Shown: positions 61,356-64,000 of the stretch, in pieces
How positions within the stretch are numbered: position 1 is the stretch's first letter
Layout of the letters: the number at the start of each line of letters is the position of its first letter
NCBI GenBank assembly: GCA_027488845.1
Contig: JAIYBC010000067.1
Span: forward strand, 1-64,000
Direction: 5' to 3'
Source of the DNA: Verrucomicrobiales bacterium
GTDB lineage: Bacteria; Verrucomicrobiota; Verrucomicrobiia; Limisphaerales; UBA9464
Length of the DNA: 64,000 nt
The notes under the pieces: generated by a model
The model's database searches: none
Seen by the model: only the letters and a program-made list of their open reading frames with translations
What the model was told of the DNA's origin: nothing
Program-made: the position numbers and the translations under genes

Positions 61356-63425
61356 GTGAACCATCGATTCCTGATCACAGGCCTGGCATTGGCCACCGCG
61401 GGATCCCTCCACGCGGCGGCCCCGAAGAAGAGTTCCGAACTCTTTCAACTCGAGACGGTTTGGGATGCGACCCTGACATTCACCACGGAGAACTGGAAAG
61501 CCATCCAACCTCCCAACGGGAACTTCGGTCCGCCGGGATTCCCAGGTCCGGGAGGCGGAAACCGCGGACCAGGGCGGCCGGAAGGACCTTCGGGCCGCGG
61601 ACCCGGTGGAGGGAACCAAGGCGGACCCGGCGGGCCGGTGATGTTTGGCCCCGGCAACTTCCTGGCAGGCGGCTTCATGACCGCCATGGACGCCGACAAG
61701 GACGGCGCGTTGACCCGGAAGGAGTTCCAGGACGCCTTCGGTCGGTGGTTCACCGAATGGGACACCACCAAGGGCGGAGCCTTGGACATCGAGTCGATCC
61801 GGGGCGGGCTGAACCGCGCTCTCATGGTTGACGGCCGTCCCGGCGGACCGGGCGGACCGGGCGGCGGTGCCGGCGGACCGGGTTTCGGACTCCAAGGCCA
61901 GGCGGGCGGTCGAAACGGAATGAGCGCCGCCAGCGGGATCCACTTCGAGTACGTCGAGGCCGGACTGAACTTCGACGGCACCGAACTCCCGAAGGTCGCC
62001 GTCCGCTACAAGGGCAACGGCACCTACATGGACTCCCGGATGAGCGACAAGAAGTCGCTGAAGGTCGACCTGAACGAGTTCACCAAGAAGCAGAAGGTCG
62101 GCGACGTCACCAAGCTGAACTTCCACAACAACACCACCGACGGGGGCTGGATGAACGAGCCCCTGGCCCACCAACTCTACCGCGACGCCGGCGTTCCCGC
62201 CCCGCGTTCCAGCTACGCCCGCGTCCGGATCAACGTCCCCGGCACCTGGACCAACCACTACCTCGGTCTGTACTCGATCGTCGAGAACCCCGACCAGAAC
62301 TGGGCCGAGGACCGCTTCGGCACGAAGAAGGGGCTCATCCTCAAGCCGGTCACCCGCGAGCCGTTCAAATACCAAGGGGACGACTGGGAGACCTACCGGC
62401 AGGCGTACGACCCGAAGACCGAGGTCACGGACGCCCAGAAGCGGCGCTTCCTCGAACTGGCCCGCCTCGTGACCAACGGCGGCGAGGCCGACTTCGCGGC
62501 GAAGATCGGCGACTACATCGACCTCGACGAGTTCGCCCGTTTCCTGGCGGTGACCGTCTGGCTCAGCAACACCGACTCCATCCTGATGGTGGGACAGAAC
62601 TACGTGGTCTACCTGCATCCGGAGACCCAACGGTTCCAGTTCGTGCCCTGGGACCTCGACCGGGCCTTCGGCAACTTCTTCAACCCGTCGCCCGAGGAGA
62701 TGTCGATCACCCAGGCTTGGGCGCCCGACAACCGGTTCCTGGAGCGGATGATGAAGGTCGACGCCTTCCGGAAGCTCTACTTGGCCAAGATGGGCGAGTT
62801 CCAGAAGACGATCTTCCGTCCCGAGCGCCTCGCTGGTCAGGTGGACGCCCTGGCGAAGGCCCTGAGACCCGCTGTCGTCGAGGAAGGCGCGGACAAGGCT
62901 GAGCGCTTCGACAGGATCGTGGCTGGCCAACGTCCGGAAAACGGCGGTCCCGGCTTCGGCGGTCCCGGAGGACGGGGCGGATTCCGCATGCCGTCCGCGC
63001 CACCCATCAAGGCCTTCGCCAAGGCGCGTCACCAGTCGGTCGGCGACCAACTGGCGGGCCGGTCCGAGGGCGTCCCGCTCTCCGGCGGATTCGGCGGCCC
63101 AGGCGGTGGACGCCGCGGGCCCGGTGGCGGCCCCGGCCGTCCGGGTGGTCCGGGTGGTCCGGGTGGTCCGGGTGGTCCGGGTGGTCCGGGTGGTCCGGGT
63201 GGTCCGGGTGACATGGGGCCCGGCAACTTCATCGCCCCGGTCTTCCTGAAGTCGGCGGACACCAACGGGGATGCAAAGGTCCAGAAGACCGAGTTCGAAG
63301 CCCTCGCGGAGGGGTGGTTCCGCCGGTTCGACCGGAAGGCTGCCGGCAAGCTCAGCCAGGACGACCTGGTCCAGGGCTTGAACGCGGTGATCCCGCCACC
63401 CGACTTCGGTCCTCCCGGGGGCTGA
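61356..63425 (+). CDS. CotH-kinase family protein with EF-hands and collagen-like segments
   Basis: This 689-residue protein starts at GTG, with a signal peptide (GLALATAGSLHA). A Gly/Pro-rich segment (about 52-95) is followed by an EF-hand-like loop MDADKDGALTRKEF near 110-123. The CotH domain (about 195-515) has SLKVDLNEFTKK, LNFHNNTTDGGWMNEPLAHQ, YLGLYSIVENPDQNW, KKGLILKP and the metal-site VPWDLDRAFGNFF. CotH proteins are atypical secreted protein kinases, first known from spore coats. A second Gly/Pro region encoded by perfect 9-nt repeats and an EF-type loop SADTNGDAKVQKTEF precede the C-terminus. CotH, VTC and DUF4956 genes often co-occur; the latter two lie 44 kb away here. Confidence 0.9.
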   Translation: MNHRFLITGLALATAGSLHAAAPKKSSELFQLETVWDATLTFTTENWKAIQPPNGNFGPPGFPGPGGGNRGPGRPEGPSGRGPGGGNQGGPGGPVMFGPGNFLAGGFMTAMDADKDGALTRKEFQDAFGRWFTEWDTTKGGALDIESIRGGLNRALMVDGRPGGPGGPGGGAGGPGFGLQGQAGGRNGMSAASGIHFEYVEAGLNFDGTELPKVAVRYKGNGTYMDSRMSDKKSLKVDLNEFTKKQKVGDVTKLNFHNNTTDGGWMNEPLAHQLYRDAGVPAPRSSYARVRINVPGTWTNHYLGLYSIVENPDQNWAEDRFGTKKGLILKPVTREPFKYQGDDWETYRQAYDPKTEVTDAQKRRFLELARLVTNGGEADFAAKIGDYIDLDEFARFLAVTVWLSNTDSILMVGQNYVVYLHPETQRFQFVPWDLDRAFGNFFNPSPEEMSITQAWAPDNRFLERMMKVDAFRKLYLAKMGEFQKTIFRPERLAGQVDALAKALRPAVVEEGADKAERFDRIVAGQRPENGGPGFGGPGGRGGFRMPSAPPIKAFAKARHQSVGDQLAGRSEGVPLSGGFGGPGGGRRGPGGGPGRPGGPGGPGGPGGPGGPGGPGGPGDMGPGNFIAPVFLKSADTNGDAKVQKTEFEALAEGWFRRFDRKAAGKLSQDDLVQGLNAVIPPPDFGPPGG
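63147..63209 (+). repeat. seven perfect 9-nt repeats (ggtccgggt) inside the CotH gene
   Basis: Seven identical units encode Gly-Pro-Gly triplets in frame, preceded by a partial, slightly different unit. Because 9 is a multiple of 3, gain or loss of units by slippage would change only the length of the collagen-like linker, not the frame. The identical codon choice in every unit points to recent expansion. Confidence 0.95.
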
Positions 63426-63460
63426 AAGGCCGATCGGAGAACGACCTCTTCGGAAACGAA

Positions 63461-63488
63461 ACGGGGCGGACCTGGTGGTCCGCCCCGT
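63461..63488 (-). terminator. terminator between CotH and peroxiredoxin genes
   Basis: Arms acggggcggacc (63461-63472) and ggtccgccccgt (63477-63488) pair perfectly over 12 bp around a 4-nt loop. On the minus strand the stem is followed by TTTCGTTTCC, so it mainly suits the leftward peroxiredoxin gene; it may also stop CotH transcription. Confidence 0.7.
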
Positions 63489-63523
63489 CTGCCTTCCGGC
63501 CGATGACCGGAGTCGAAATCGTC

Positions 63524-64000
63524 TCAGCCCAACTTGGCGAGGACGTCCTTCACCGCGGCGAAGTTCGGGAGATCCTTCGGCGTGGCGGTCTGCTCGGCAT
63601 AGGCGACCTTGCCGTCCTTGCCGACGACGAACGCGGCGCGCGCCGAGGTGTCACCGATGCCGGCGAGGCCCGGGAACAGGACGCCATAGGCCTTGGTGGT
63701 CTCCTTGTTGAGGTCGCTCACCAGGGTGATGCCGATCTTGTGCTGGGTCGCCCAGGCTTCCTGCGCGAACGGGCTGTCGACGCTGATCCCGACGACCTCC
63801 GCGTTCAGGCCGCTGTACTGGCTCAGGCCCGCGGTGATGTCGCACAGCTCCTGGGTGCAGACGCCGGTGAAGGCGAGCGGGAAGAACAGGATGACGGTGT
63901 TCTTCTTCCCGAAGTTGGCGCTCAACTGCACGTCCACGAGACCGGTGGAGTTCTTCGACTTCAGCTTGAAGTCCGGGGCGGCGGATCCGACGGCGATAGG
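63524..64000 (-). CDS. peroxiredoxin (AhpC/TSA family), 5' end beyond window
   Basis: The open frame continues past the window edge, so only the C-terminal about 158 residues are seen. The visible start reads PIAVGSAAPDFKLKSKNSTG, the normal N-terminal region of an AhpC/TSA peroxiredoxin, so only a few residues are missing; the GTG at 63937 is not the start. The peroxidatic cysteine is in FFPLAFTGVCTQELCD, with a second cysteine five residues on, as in 1-Cys/atypical 2-Cys AhpE-BCP-like enzymes. Later segments (VVGISVDSPFAQEAWATQHK, ARAAFVVGKDGKVAYAEQTA) match the fold. It reduces peroxides using thioredoxin or similar. Cytoplasmic as far as can be seen. Confidence 0.92.
   Translation of the reverse strand, partial: PIAVGSAAPDFKLKSKNSTGLVDVQLSANFGKKNTVILFFPLAFTGVCTQELCDITAGLSQYSGLNAEVVGISVDSPFAQEAWATQHKIGITLVSDLNKETTKAYGVLFPGLAGIGDTSARAAFVVGKDGKVAYAEQTATPKDLPNFAAVKDVLAKLG

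Noticed and set aside
63147-63209. Frameshift in the CotH gene caused by repeats
   Set aside because: Units are 9 nt and the reading frame with its C-terminal EF-hand stays open through to 63425.
63524-63937. Complete peroxiredoxin gene starting at the GTG at 63937
   Set aside because: The open frame continues upstream with clear peroxiredoxin N-terminal sequence (SAAPDF) to the window end, so the gene is partial.

Overview
The window is GC-rich, densely coding bacterial chromosome with no rRNA, tRNA, phage, insertion sequence or CRISPR that I can see. The gene set points to a soil or freshwater member of Verrucomicrobiota (Pedosphaerales/Limisphaerales-like). It has four proteins of the planctomycete-type cytochrome families (DUF1549/DUF1553 and DUF1592), a DUF1501 protein, a ThuA-DUF1080 fusion, Tat-exported Gfo/Idh/MocA oxidoreductases, a PEP-CTERM-like surface protein, and a GldA/F/G-like ABC operon ending in DUF4340. 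This placement is inferred from gene content only.

Layout. 0-6 kb: a DUF4337 membrane protein, then two LarA-type (nickel-pincer racemase/epimerase family) paralogues, an unknown protein and a Gfo/Idh/MocA dehydrogenase. 6-11 kb: TPR proteins, a PEP-CTERM-like protein and DNA polymerase IV. 10.8-14.7 kb: cofactor and housekeeping genes (lipoate ligase family, thiS, then a tight purC-ribH-lspA-miaA run). 14.8-17.6 kb: a leftward operon of a VTC-type polyphosphate polymerase, a DUF4956 membrane protein and a HlyD-type adaptor. 17.7-30.1 kb: large secreted haem-motif proteins (DUF1592, two DUF1549/DUF1553) with a TPR protein and a ThuA-DUF1080 fusion. 30.2-34.8 kb: a TonB-C-terminal lipoprotein, a secreted beta-helix protein and an S46 dipeptidyl-peptidase.

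34.8-46.2 kb is mostly core metabolism and envelope: gcvP, hisC, pgsA, two bacterial PH-domain membrane proteins, acs, a Tat-signal oxidoreductase and a lipoprotein amidase. 46.4-51.4 kb is the Gld-like ABC operon closed by a strong intrinsic terminator. Next comes a non-coding block of two tandem arrays, one of 7-nt and one of 8/9-nt units, and the second runs into the stop codon of a convergent glycosyltransferase. 53.0-55.6 kb is a visibly AT-richer island with a methyltransferase translationally coupled to a secreted internally duplicated protein, followed by a second methyltransferase. 56.4-61.2 kb is a leftward DUF1549/1553-DUF1501-WD40-small ORF operon. The window ends with a CotH-kinase/EF-hand protein carrying a 9-nt collagen-like repeat, and a peroxiredoxin cut by the window edge.

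The themes are extracellular and periplasmic degradation or sensing of carbohydrate or other polymers (PSCyt/PSD proteins, DUF1080, beta-helix, S46 peptidase, Gfo/Idh/MocA) and cell-surface construction (VTC-DUF4956-HlyD, CotH, glycosyltransferase and methyltransferases). The best candidates for undescribed biology are the VTC-DUF4956-HlyD operon, the AT-rich methyltransferase/duplicated-domain pair next to the tandem repeats, and the dual LarA-dehydrogenase cluster.
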